This document shows positions 24,286-35,495 of a stretch of 64,000 nt of DNA, piece after piece. Made by a program: the position numbers and the translations under genes. How positions within the stretch are numbered: the first letter of the stretch is position 1; each line of letters starts with the position of its first letter. This DNA is from Orobanche coerulescens (Eukaryota > Streptophyta > Magnoliopsida > Lamiales > Orobanchaceae). The stretch lies in NCBI GenBank assembly GCA_033398695.1, contig JAWKAU010000247.1, positions 102,001-166,000 on the forward strand, read 5' to 3'. The notes beneath the pieces were generated by a model. The model was not told the DNA's origin. It did no database searches and was given only the letters and a program-made list of their open reading frames with translations.

Positions 24286-25790
24286 TGTTGGAAAAAATAT
24301 TCTGATGATGAATTCTTTCAAAAAATTTAAACGAGACACAAATGTCGTGTATCATAAAGCTACCTGTAGTCTAATGGGAAAGCAACCTGTAGTCTAATGG
24401 GAAAGCTACCTGTAGTCTAATGGAAAGCTACCTGCTGTCTAATGGAAAGCTACCTACAGTCCTGAAGTCTCACCTGACGAATAGCGCATGCTACACATAT
24501 GTGTTAGAGTACGCTATCGGGCATCAGCTTACATACGTAAAAGGTGCCTAGTGCACGCTACCTGATCATACTCTCAAGACAGTAAGATCTGGACTCAAAT
24601 CAAGGCAACAGGAAGTGCACGCTACGAAAACAATAGCACACGCTATGGCAGACAGTAACGCACGCTACGGATTACCTGACAGCATTTTGAAGATAGTAAG
24701 ATCTAGAACTCAAGCACGAAAGCAGGAAGCGCACACTAAAGATGGAAGTAACGCACGCTATGAAAAGCGAGTAGTGCACGCTATTAGATACATATTAGCG
24801 CACGCTACACATTCAAAATCCTACCGTTAGTCATTCAACCATTGGAAAAAGTTTCAACACAAAATTGTGGAAAATCTGGAAAGCAAATGTTGACTACTTA
24901 GGGCACGCTAAGGATGTTCTTTAGCATACGCTAAGTTCAAAAATCATCCATTGGAGAAGAACGTTGGAGACAAAGTCATATGATTATTCAAAGTCAAAGT
25001 AAAGTAAGCTGACCAATTCGTTAGCGTACGCTAAAGGGATTGTCTAGCGCATGCTAAATATGTTATATTACCGTTGGAACAGTTTGAAGATAGTTTAGTT
25101 CATCAAAGTCATACAACGTTAGCGCATGCTACAAAAACTATTAGCACACGCCAACAGTAACAGTTTCAGCATATCAAGAGGGACTGAACACTCTAAATAC
25201 CCATGCCATTGGGTATCTCAAGACACACAATTTCAAGCATACAAACGCACTATTGAGATCAGATTATTGCTACTTATCTCATACTAAGATGTGACGATAA
25301 AAGATACGAGTGTTGTTCACATATTGTAATATCTTATATACTTCGTATCTTCTTTGCTTGTTGTGAGTATTGCATCACTCCTTCACGAGCTTGACAGAAA
25401 CGAATCAAGAGTTCTTAATCCGATGTTATTAGGATCTTTGATCCGGCATTATTAGTATTATACTCTGACGATTGTAAGTGAGGATTATCTAGTTCCTATA
25501 GAACACTAGATAAGAAAATTTATATCGAGTGTTTGCTTGTGCTTGGACTAATTGAAGACAAGAGTTGTAACGGTTGTGCCCAGACCTATAGAAGACAAGG
25601 TAAAGTTGTGTGTGGTTTTTCTTGAGCCAATAGAAAAAGAAAATGGAGAGAGGACGTAGGCAAGTTTCCGAACCTCTATACATCATTGTGTTATTTATTT
25701 TCTACACAATTTCTTCTTCCTTCGTGACAAAGTTTAATTATCCGAAATACCACTATTCAACCCCCCTTCTAGTGGTACATTTATTTTTCA
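24286..25790 (+). mobile_element. 3' LTR of copia-2 (complete)
   Basis: Starts TGTTGGAAAAAATATT, ends TTATTTTTCA; 1505 bp. It contains the 23-bp minisatellite (24356-24455), a long palindrome array (24482-25152) and a TATA-like CTCTAAATAC at 25191-25200 about 40 bp after the array, then R/U5. It is the reference for the deletion in the 5' LTR. Confidence 0.9.
24482..25152. promoter_or_regulatory. TAGCGYRCGCTA array in copia-2 3' LTR
   Basis: At least a dozen intact or decayed units, starting at 24482-24493 (TAGCGCATGCTA) and including TAGCGTACGCTA near 25022, spaced roughly 25-60 bp, down to TTAGCACACGCCAA at 25141. The array ends about 40 bp upstream of the TATA-like box. Confidence 0.75.
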
Positions 25791-25795
25791 TCTAT

Positions 25796-26066
25796 CCTGT
25801 TGAACAAGTTCAAAACGCTGCAGGATGCCACGAATGACTTGAGGATGTTAGCGGAAGGAAAGCTCCCAATACAAATGCTGAAGTCAAGGCATCAAAAAGG
25901 TGATCGGATCACCCACCCTGAAGAATGGATACTTGGCTATGATCAATCCCCAGAAGGAAGAAGCATTTATCGGGATCGAGGCAAGGACTCCCTAGTCAAT
26001 TGGTGGAAAGAAACTGAAAATGATCCTAACAGAAGATCTTGGAGACATTCTCAGTACAGGAGTTAG
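25796..26066 (+). pseudogene. Copia-1 ORF3, 3' end
   Basis: Resumes after the copia-2 TSD with LLNKFKTLQDATNDLRMLAE and runs to a stop at 26064-26066 (end RRSWRHSQYRS). Hydrophilic, with no membrane anchor. It is continuous with the frame that stops at 18088. Confidence 0.75.
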
Positions 26067-26333
26067 CGTGTTTACACTTTTTCGCTGTATTTTGTTTTCT
26101 TCTGTAGGCTTATCTTCGCAATGTGTATTTTTGTGTTTCTTTCAAGCATTGTAATTATTCCCTGATTATCAATAAAATTCATTTATCTTGAAAGATTACA
26201 GCTCGTAATCTAAGCTTACTATTTTACTGTTTATTTACGAAGCTGTTACAATATTTGAACAACTATAAAACTTGTTAAGTCTTAAAGCTGTACGAACTTG
26301 TCTGTGAAAAGTTCATAGGTTAAGTTGTATTCA
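26067..26333 (+). other. 3' non-coding region of copia-1 after ORF3
   Basis: AT-rich, with AATAAA (in TCAATAAAATTC near 26170) resembling a polyadenylation signal. It is cut by LARD-B1 at 26339 and continues at 41500-41721. Confidence 0.6.
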
Positions 26334-27219
26334 ATCTATGTAACACCCCCAATCCGCTCAGGGATATTACACGCCGTAGAACCTTTTCTCAAGGATCTAC
26401 CAGGCTGGTACCAACATCGAACAACTCAACAATGCCTTTAAGGATAAAATGACTCAGTAGACCGATTTGGTCTTTCAATAAAAACATACAACTCAATTAC
26501 AACACATGCCCACGCAGGGGTCAAACTACAATGAACTCCCGTACAACGGGGAAAAATACTGCAGCGGAAATAAAGTACAATTGAACCAATATACAACGTA
26601 CGGTTCCACATGTGATTAGTATCGATCATCTTTCATCATCCTTCGTGCCGACCCTGTCTTATGCTCCCAAAACCTGAATGCAAAAACAAACATCCACCCC
26701 CCGAATACTCGGGGGTTAGCAAAACTCCACTGTTTTGCTAGTGCAAGTATAAAATACAAAAACGAGCCATACATATCATACTTCAAAGACTTAGAAATCA
26801 TAAACATACTTCCTGAGGTAAATCACTTGATCAAAATGGTTAAATCGATAGATAGGGGTAAACCCGATATACATCTTGTAAAAACACTTTACAATCTCGG
26901 GAGTTTTGAAAACATTTGGGTTTTTAAGAATTCTCAAACCTTTCGAAAACATTTAGGGACACAGCCCAAAAGTCATTTTCCCAAAACAAAATTACGATAA
27001 CAACACACGGGGTCCATGACCCGATCATACCATCACAACCTGTTTCCACAGATTATTCGCGTCCCGTGCTAGCAAGCCACGGACCTCAGATGCTCTTGTA
27101 GAACAAACCCGAGTGAATAACCCACAGGGAAACTATATCAATCATATGTCACCATAACAACAGTCACGTGACTACAAGCACAAATACATTCATAACCAGA
27201 CCACAACCATAAGTTATCC

Positions 27220-27370
27220 CGGCATCGCACTAACAAGCTACGAACCTCGGAGTCCCCGCAAGACATACCCGATGATAACCCCATCAGTTATCCCGGCATC
27301 GGGCTAACAAGCCACGAACCTCGGAGTCCACGCAAGACATACCCGGTTGATAACCCTACGGCCACGCCCG
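27220..27370. repeat. Minisatellite in LARD-B1 LTR
   Basis: Two units of about 73 bp, each carrying GTTATCCCGGCATCG, CTAACAAGC, ACGAACCTCGGAGTCC and AAGACATACCCG. The right LTR carries the same pair near 32787-32940. Confidence 0.8.
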
Positions 27371-28543
27371 ACCCATACTAGCAAGTATGGATCCCGGAGA
27401 TTCAACAATCCTACCCGGAGGCAAATCACATACAAAAAGCACACAACAATAATCACTTATCAAGCCAAACAACATTAAGCATCACAACCTCCTTTCAAAG
27501 GAGTAACAACCAATATCACCTGTCACGTATTCGCCGAACAAACACACATAACAACACGTAATCCTCGGTAAATGATAACAGTTTAATAAATTCAATAAAT
27601 GTGATCACAACATCTTTCAACATACAAAACTAACACACATAATCCGAGAAACACATCCATTCACAAAGTATACGAATTATCGTTGAAAGACAATATTTAT
27701 CGAGAACATACCGATCCTTTTTAACGTTCATTAAACATTTGGATTTCGTATAAAAATCATTTATCAACAATTATGCCTATGAAACATGAAACGTATGGGC
27801 AAGATACTTGCCTCGAATAATCACAACGCGGAGGATCGACCGAAGTGAGGAGACTCGGACCGACTACGAACCCGCCGACTCCGCCGAACGACAACCCGCA
27901 ATAATAAACTACGAACGGCAACAATAACAATGAAAATGAATTCCAAAGTCCGACCCAAAGCCGCTGAATTCAAGTAACAAACGATGAAAGTTCAAGGGTT
28001 TCCCCCAAAACGGCCAAGAACACGATTCGTCCCGTCATAACACGAAAACGGAATTCCAAACCGAAATATAGATATTAAATCCATAGGATATGTTTAAAAA
28101 CATCATTTAACAATAATAGATCCATCAAAAACAGATGGAAAACGAAATCAAGAACAAATCCCCCAAAAAGTCGATTCGAAGGAAATCAATAAATATACCT
28201 TGATTCGACGAAGAACAATGGATCAAATGATGTTAAACACAAGAATACTACTAAGATTACTCATACCCATCATGTATTAATCAATAATACGGAACGAATC
28301 GGACAAAAACGCAAAAACCCCAAAATTTCTCAAAATAGGGTTCTAGGAAATCTCACATTGATTCGCTGGATCAAAGGATGATATAGGATGATCAATCAAT
28401 GATATGAACTCAAGAACTTCGTGGATTTGTTGTTAAACAACATGGATTCAATATCCCCAAGGCTCCAGCCGCGGAAGAGAAAGAGAGAAATGGGAAAAAT
28501 GACCGAAACTGGACTGCTCTGTCACATTTATACTGGTGCAGCC

Positions 28544-28818
28544 TAGCGTGCGCTAGGCTGCCGAGCTAGCGTGCGCTATCGGCCCGGGCCGCAATCCAGA
28601 ACCTCACTGCCCTACTGACTCGGCCAGGTAGCGTGCGCAGCCTTCCGGCCGTAGCGCGCGCTACATGCCGGTCGTAGCGTGTGCAGTGCCCGACAGTAGC
28701 GTGCGGTACCTACCGATCCACCCGAGTCCAGAACCCCACTGCCCTACTGCCTCGGCTGACTAGCGTGCGCAGCCAACCGGCCATAGCGTGCGCTACCTTC
28801 CGGCCGTAGCGTGCGCTA
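28544..28818. promoter_or_regulatory. TAGCGYRCGCTA array in LARD-B1 left LTR
   Basis: First unit 28544-28555 (TAGCGTGCGCTA), last 28807-28818, with about nine intact or decayed copies in 275 bp. The TATA box follows about 10 bp after the first unit in element orientation. Confidence 0.8.
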
Positions 28819-29394
28819 TGCCGGTTCCTGCTGCACCCGTCCGGCCAGGACCCGCAACCGTCCGACTAGGACCCACAACCGTCCGGCCAGTGCCCGACCA
28901 CCAGGACTCGACGACCCGATTATCCGAAATCGCACGGAATGAACACGACAAAACGCTCGTGGGCAACATCATCGTCCCGAAATGAAATATCATGCAACAA
29001 TTAATCACACGTGACCATTAAAAGGGTCAAGACAACAAATACGAATGCGGATACCCCACAACTTTGGGTAAATTACAAAATGGCCCAAAACGCCCGAAAA
29101 TCACGATACGTGATCGAATAACCAAACCGAAGTTCATAACACGTCTAACAAAGTTAAACGGACTTACGGGAAACTCAAAACAGCTGTTTCGAACGAGATT
29201 CGCAAGAATCGAACTCAAGTACGGAAAAGTCACTGAAAATCACGGAACTCAACAAAACGATACCGAAACGAACTCGGATGACAAAAAGTGCAGAATTAAA
29301 TATTCTCGGAATGTCGAAACGGTCATGAGCGAGTCATCAAAATGGAATCCAGCCGAAAAAAAAATCACCGAAATCCGAAATTGCGGATATTACA

Positions 29395-31912
29395 TTCTAC
29401 CTTCCTTAAAAGAAGTTTCGTCCCGAAACTTAAAAAAAGTAGGGAGAAGAAATATACCACCAGGAATTTTTCAATGAGATACACAAGAATGCATAACTAA
29501 CGCCCAATGGCGAAACATTACAAACAACGCAAAGGAATATAAGGTGTGCACACACGCTCCAAGACGACCAACACAACGCCACCGATAGAGACATAATAAA
29601 ACCAACAAGTGACAAGCGTCATCAAACAGATAATACAATCAAGTCGATTATCTGAACAGTCGCGAAACACAACGAATGAAAATCAACACGATTCACCAAC
29701 CTAACGGTACATCAATCAACACGCGAGCCAATCGCTGAACAAATACGGAATTCCACCGCCCAAGGGTTGGAAGATCGAAAACGATACTAATTTCCCGAAC
29801 TTAAGGAAATTAGGAAGGAGTCTGAATGCTCAACAACCACGAAATGGGGTCAATAAAAACTGAACAATCAATGATCGAACCACAACGATCGAGACAATAA
29901 AAATCGAACAATCATGTTCGGATCACGAAGAACAATAAGGTTCAACCGACAACTCCGAGGTTCACATCTCGACTCCAGACAAAACATGATCCGGTGAAAA
30001 CAACAAGATGTGCACTCACATAAGATCCACAGGAAAGCGAATAGCAATTGAAAAGTCACAACGACAAACGAGTAATTCCGAAACAATACCACCCTCGTTC
30101 GATCAACAAAAGCAAGGGACAGGGCAAGCTCAGAAAATGTTAACGAGCATAAACGAGTCGACAGAGTCGAAAATACAGAAGTTCCAAATCCGATCCACTT
30201 CGAATAAAAGAACTTAATTTCCGAAGTTCGAAACAGCAAGGTAAGGAAATAACATAACATACAACTGATAGACCACGCCCCTCAGGGACTCCTCAGAGCC
30301 GGTCCTGATATCAATGCTCAAGTCCGTACCTCGTAAGGCTCGGTAATCAACTCACAAAACTGAACACGATGTCCCTCGAGTCCGCACTTGAAACACGTCA
30401 TAGGCGAGGAAGGACAAATTGCACGTACATTCCCCCGGCGCATCACGGTTGAAATGCCTCGGCTCGGCAAACCGAAAATACAGATGCTAGATACAATGGA
30501 ACATAACACCGCAAACAACATACCGGAGATGCTAACTCAGCATAACATATCAACGCATACAAAAATCACAACAACAACGGCATCGTTCGACGATTACAAC
30601 GGCCCGAACGATAGTCAGCACACAATCACAAACATCATGAAACAATCACCCATGTGCATAAACGCACAAAAATCCAAGCCTTAACAACTCACACTCGTGC
30701 GACAACACGCAAATCACCACGAGGCGATAAACAGTAAACACCAGTTCACACCTCTCACATAGGGCTAGTAGAACAAATGCGTGGCAACGCCTCGACGTTC
30801 ATGCCACCAATTCGGTCATACTCGGGAGCAAACATCATAACGACAATGCGAACATCATACACACATACCCGGCCCTCAAACGGAAATGGATAGGTTTTAA
30901 AAACGAAAACCTCCTTTTGAAAATAATTTAGAAAAACACCGGTTGATCTTGAGTATCACCTTTCAAAAAAAAATGTACAAACGTGAAACATCGTTATCGA
31001 GACTTTGGAGAACCATTTCGCATTTGATAAAAATGAGGACACTTTCTCTTAATGAAAAACTTTCAGAATATTCGACCCTCGGGTCTAAGTAAAAGTGTTT
31101 CTAAAACATTGAAAATATCTCAAAACATTTTTGGTCCTCGAGGTAGAAGAATTTTGAAACATATTGTGTCACCTTGGATGTACTACGAGAAAATAATTCA
31201 TTTTAAAAGTACGTCTCGAAATTTATTTTCTAAGATACTCAAGGTTTTCAAAGATAATTCAATGGGCTAGAATACCCAAAAATTGCAGGTAATTACATGG
31301 AACATTATAGCGCCGGGGGTCCCGCGCCGGAACCCACAGACTAAAAACCATTTACACAAACGCCAAAAAGGCCGATGACGGTAATATTTCAAAAACTCAC
31401 AAAAGCCATTTACAAAATACTAAATGCCGTCATAATAATTTCGCCATAACGATCAAGGCCATACTGCCAAAAACTCAGTTAAGGGAATCTGTTTTCGAAA
31501 TAAAACTCAGTCGGTAAGATACCGAAAGCCATTACAAAAGAACTCACGCAGCGGATAAAAGAAATACAGTCTAACATGCACAATCCAGCAACACTACTCC
31601 TCATATGAACGAAATATGAGAGTCAAATAACCACATATCACGAAATCAAAATCCATAAGAGGATTCTGTCCATTAACTCATAATCATACCTGTAACTCGC
31701 ATCAGACGAGGCACAAACACAAAGAAGGGAGACTTACAGCCACAGGTCGCACGAAGATGATGATCGCCCCACGATACTAATCACGACCAACAAACTCAGA
31801 CGACGCATCGCGACACGACTCAGTCACATAAATTCTGACGAGACAAAAACTCAACAGACACCACTAAACCCGACAGCCTAGGTTTCCACAACCTAAGCTC
31901 TGATACCATTTA
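29395..31912 (-). mobile_element. Internal domain of LARD-B1
   Basis: About 2.5 kb, mostly non-coding. PPT (AAGGAAGGTAGAA on the minus strand) adjoins the left LTR at 29395-29407. The PBS TGGTATCAGAGC (minus) is at 31908-31897. The only recognisable coding trace is a CCHC zinc knuckle near 30395-30360. About half of it matches the internal regions of the family-B tandem (48778-50682 and 53926-56458). Confidence 0.85.
30318..30521 (-). pseudogene. Gag zinc-knuckle relic in LARD-B1
   Basis: A 67-residue frame containing CFKCGLEGHRVQFC, a perfect CX2CX4HX4C retroviral knuckle of the gypsy gag type. The homologous place in the plus-strand copies reads FECGLEGHQIQFC, having lost the first cysteine and shifted frame, so no gag protein remains. 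Confidence 0.7.
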
Positions 31913-34272
31913 TGTAACACCCCCAATCCGCTCAGGGATATTACACGCCATAGAACCTTTTCTCAAGGATCTACCAGGCTGGTAACAACATCGAACAACT
32001 CAACAGTGCCTTTAAGTCTAAAAATGACTCAGTAGACCGATTTGGTCTTTCAATAAAAACATACAACTCAATTACAACACATGCCCACGCAGGGGTCAAA
32101 ATACAACGAACTCCCATACAACGTGGAAAAATACTGCAGCGGAAATAAAGTACAATTGAACCAATATACAACGTACGGTTCCACATGTGATTAGTATCGA
32201 TCATCTTTCATCATCCTTCGTGCCGACCCTGTGTTATGCTCCCAAAACCTGAATGCAAAAACAGACATCCACCCCTCGAATACTCGGGGGTTAGCAAAAC
32301 TCCACTGTTTTGCTAGTGCAAGTATAAAATACGAAAACGAGCCACACATATCATACTCCAAAGACTTAGAAATCATAAACATACTTCCCGAGGTAAATCA
32401 CTTGATCAAAACGGTTAAATCGACAGATAGGGGTAATCCCGATATACATCTTGTAAAAACACTTTACGATCTCAAGAGTTTTGAAAACATTTGGGATTTT
32501 AAGAATTCTCAAACCTTTCGAAAACATTTAGGGACATAGCCCAAAAGTCATTTTCCCAAAATAAAATTACGATAACAACACACGGGGTCCATGACCCGAT
32601 CATAACATCACAACCTGTTTCCACAGATTATTCACGTCCCGTGCTAGCAAGCCACGAACCTCAGATGCTCCCATAGAACAAACTCGAGTGAATAACCCAT
32701 AGGAAACTATATCAATCACATGTCACCGTAACAACAGTCACGTGACTACAAGCACAGATACATTCATAACCAGACCACAACCATAAGTTATCCCGGCATC
32801 GCACTAACAAGCTACGAACCTCGGAGTCCCCGCAAGACATACCCGATGATAACCCCATCAGTTATCCCGGCATCGGGCTAACAAGCCACGAACCTCGGAC
32901 TCCCCGCAAGACATACCCGGTGGATAACCCTACGGCCATGCCCGACCCATACTAGCAAGTATGGATCCCGGAGATTCAAAAATCCTACCCGGAGGCACAT
33001 CACATACAACAAGCACACAACAATAATCACTTATCAAGCCAAACAACATTAAGCATCACAACCTCCTTTCAAAGGAGTAACAACCAATATCACTCGTCAC
33101 GTATTCGCCAAACAAACACACATAACAACATGTAATCCTCGGTAAATGATAACGGTTTAATACATTCACTAAATGTGATCACAACATTTTTCAACATACG
33201 AAACTAACACATATAATCCGAGAAACACATCCATTCACAAAGTATACGAATTATCGTTGAAAGACAATATTTATCGAGAACATACCGATCCTTTTTAACG
33301 TTCATTAAACATTTGGATTTCGTATGAAAATCATTTATCAACAATTATGCCTATGAAACATGAAACGTATGGGCAAGATACTTGCCTCGAATAATCACAA
33401 CGCGGAGGATCGACCGAAGTGAGGAGACTCGGACCGACTACGAACCCGCTGACTCCGCCGAACGACAACCCGCAATAATAAACTACGAATGACAACAATA
33501 ACAACGAAAATGAATTCCAAAGTACGACCCAAAGCCGCTGAATTCAAGTAACAAACGATGAAAGTTCAAGGGTTTCCCCCAAAACGGCCAAGAACACGAT
33601 TCGTCCCGTCAAAACACGAAAACGGAATTTCAAACCGAAATATGGATATTCAATCCGTAGGATATGTTTAAAAACATCATTTAACAACAATCGATCCATC
33701 AAAAACGGATGGAAAACGAAATCAAGAACAAATCCCCCAAAAAGTCGATTCAAAGGAAATCAAGAAATATACCCTGATTCGATGAAAAACAATGGATCAA
33801 ATGATGTTAAACACAAGAATACTACTAAGATTACTCATACCCATCATGGATTAATCAATAATACGAAACGAATCGGACAAAAACGCAAAAACCCCAAAAT
33901 TTCTCAAAATAGGATTCTAGGAAATCTCACCTTGATTCGCTGGATCAAAGGATGATATAGGATGATCAATCAATGATATGAACTCAAGAACTACATGGAT
34001 TTGTTGTTCAACAACATGGCTTCAAGATCCCCAAGGCTCCAGCTGCGGAAGAGAAAGAGAGAAATGGGAAAAATGACCGAAACTGAACTGCTCTGTCATA
34101 TTTATATTGGTGCAGCCTAGCATGCGCTAGGCTGCCGAGCTAGCGTGCGCTATCGGCCAGGGCCGCAATACAGAACCTCACTGCCCTACTGACTCGTCCA
34201 AGTAGCGTGCGCAGTCTTCCGGTGTAGCGCCACTGCCGGTCAGAAGCGTGCGCGATGCCGACAAGAGCGCGT
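31913..34272 (-). mobile_element. Right (5') LTR of LARD-B1, first part
   Basis: Starts TGTAACACCCCC at 31913, 4 bases after the PBS. Nearly identical to the left LTR along its length. Interrupted at 34272/34273 by TR-GAG, inside its palindrome array; continues at 40805-41494. Minisatellite near 32787-32940 and donor motif near 33380 are conserved. Confidence 0.9.
34118..34260. promoter_or_regulatory. TAGCGYRCGCTA array in LARD-B1 right LTR, interrupted
   Basis: TAGCATGCGCTA at 34118-34129, TAGCGTGCGCTA at about 34141-34152, then decayed and shortened units to 34260. The array resumes after TR-GAG at about 40863 and ends with TAGCATGCGCTA at 40888-40899. Confidence 0.7.
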
Positions 34273-35415
34273 CGCCACGGCCTGGCGCCGACAACGAGTC
34301 ATGGGTGCGCAGACGGTCGCATAGGGTGCCGAGGGACCGGCATGACCAGGACGCCAAGGATGGCATCGGGCTGCATGTGAAGAGTCAGCCTTCAGGACGG
34401 CGTGACCGGACGGAGAGTCACGCGAGTAAGCCGTGGGAGGAGCACGGACGCCGCTGTGGGAAGCGGATCGCCCAAGGGGCATGGCGGACAGGGCATGTTC
34501 GAGACCGTCCGGCAGCGCAGGGGGCGCGGGCAAGGCCGGACGAGCAGCAGTCGTGTGGGATAAGGCACGACGGGACAAGGCCGAGTCTGGGAACATGACT
34601 CGAGCTGGGCGGCCGGACGCGGGCGTGGGATGACGGGCGCGGCCGGCGTGCGTGGGCGCGTGCGCGCGAGGTGCGAGAGAGACCCTCCCCCCTATAATAG
34701 GCTTAGACGGAAAAAACCTTGTGGGGGCAGTAGACATTGAAAATCCGAGGAGTCACCCAGCAGGGAAGACTCGACCGGAAGCAGCTAGAAGCGGACCGGA
34801 TTGGTCCAGGAGGTTCGGGAAGAGTCTGGAACATTGTAGAGACGGGCCCAGATGGTCGGGCCGAGACGGGCCGGTGCGGGCCGGGACGGGCCGATGCGGG
34901 CCGGGACGGATAGAGATGGGCGGGGCGCCCGGACGATGGAAGAACCTTCTAGGACCCTCCTAGAAGGATGTAACACTTGAAGGTTGTGGAGTATTCTAGA
35001 TTGTACTTAGTCTTGTACTTAGTAGAATACTCTAGAATGTGTTTGTAAGCCTTGTATGTGTAGACTTGTGTGGAAAATTCTAGAGATAGGTTCTAGAATA
35101 AGATAGAAGTATGTGGGTGTTCTAGAGTCCTCCAAATGAGGAGGTGGAGTAGAAGGTTCTAGGTTCCTAGGAGTAGTATAAATAGGCTTGAGGTTGGCTC
35201 ATTTGCTTCCAACCCTCAAAGACTCAACATTCTTGTATTGTAAAGTGTGATTGTGAAATAGTGAAGAGTTTTCTCTCAACTCCCAAGTGTTTAAACCCCT
35301 CCTTTCATACTTAGCAACCGAGTGAGTAAGGCTTACTAGCTAGATCGAGGCAATTCTAGTCTAGTGCCGCACGGGTCCAAAGAGCTTTCAAGTGCTCAAA
35401 CCCAACCCCGTGACA
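34273..35415 (+). mobile_element. 5' LTR of TR-GAG
   Basis: The first 20 bases are mutated relative to the 3' LTR (CGCCACGG for TGTCACGG). The GC-rich U3 has GGGCCGGGACGG-type repeats near 34850-34920. TTCTAGA palindromes at 34994-35167 precede a TATA box TATAAATA at 35177-35184. Ends CCCCGTGACA. Confidence 0.85.
34942..35167. promoter_or_regulatory. TTCTAGA / heat-shock-element-like array in TR-GAG LTR
   Basis: GAACCTTC at 34942-34949, TTCTAGA at 34994, TCTAGAA at 35031, TTCTAGAG at 35078, TTCTAGAA at 35091-35098, TTCTAGAG at 35120, GGTTCTAGG near 35156. TTCnnGAA and GAAnnTTC are heat-shock-element units. The array ends 10 bp before the TATA box. The 3' LTR repeats it at about 40335-40560. 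Heat response is inference. Confidence 0.5.
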
Positions 35416-35417
35416 AG

Positions 35418-35429
35418 TGGTATCGGAGC
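35418..35429 (+). other. Primer binding site of TR-GAG
   Basis: TGGTATCGGAGC, tRNA-iMet type, 2 bases after the 5' LTR. Confidence 0.9.
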
Positions 35430-35495
35430 CACGCTAGTGGTTCAAGGAGCTTCCGCATTGAGACATTGCTGAGAGGTTTTGTGCAAGGAGGACCG

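Larger units (their letters stand above)
18089..25790 (+). mobile_element. Copia-2: second SIRE-like Ty1/copia element nested in copia-1 ORF3
   Basis: 5' LTR 18089-18688 (internally deleted), PBS at 18691, gag, remnant pol, ORF3, PPT, and 3' LTR 24286-25790. The TSD is imperfect (TCTCT at 18084-18088, TCTAT at 25791-25795). The copia-1 ORF3 reading continues on both sides, which fixes the boundaries. Protease and most of integrase are deleted, so it is non-autonomous now. Confidence 0.9.
26339..29394 (-). mobile_element. Left (3') LTR of LARD-B1
   Basis: Plus-strand ends TGTAACACCCCCAATCC and GCGGATATTACA. In element orientation: palindrome array (28818 to 28544), TATA box (AGTATAAATG, about 28526-28535), possible intron donor AGGCAAGT at 27813-27806, a minisatellite near 27220-27370, a hairpin CCCCGAATACTCGGGGG near 26698-26714 and a possible acceptor GCATTCAGG at 26674-26680. 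No coding region. Confidence 0.9.

Noticed and set aside
28540..28820. CRISPR-like or satellite array (regular short palindromes)
   Set aside because: Units are 12 bp with irregular, non-unique spacers in a plant LTR; no cas genes and no constant repeat length. Interpreted as promoter-proximal motif array.
34240..34737. 165-residue Pro/Ala/Arg-rich minus-strand ORF and similar ones at 39752-40128
   Set aside because: High GC content removes stop codons in the TR-GAG U3; several overlapping frames are open and the composition is low-complexity.
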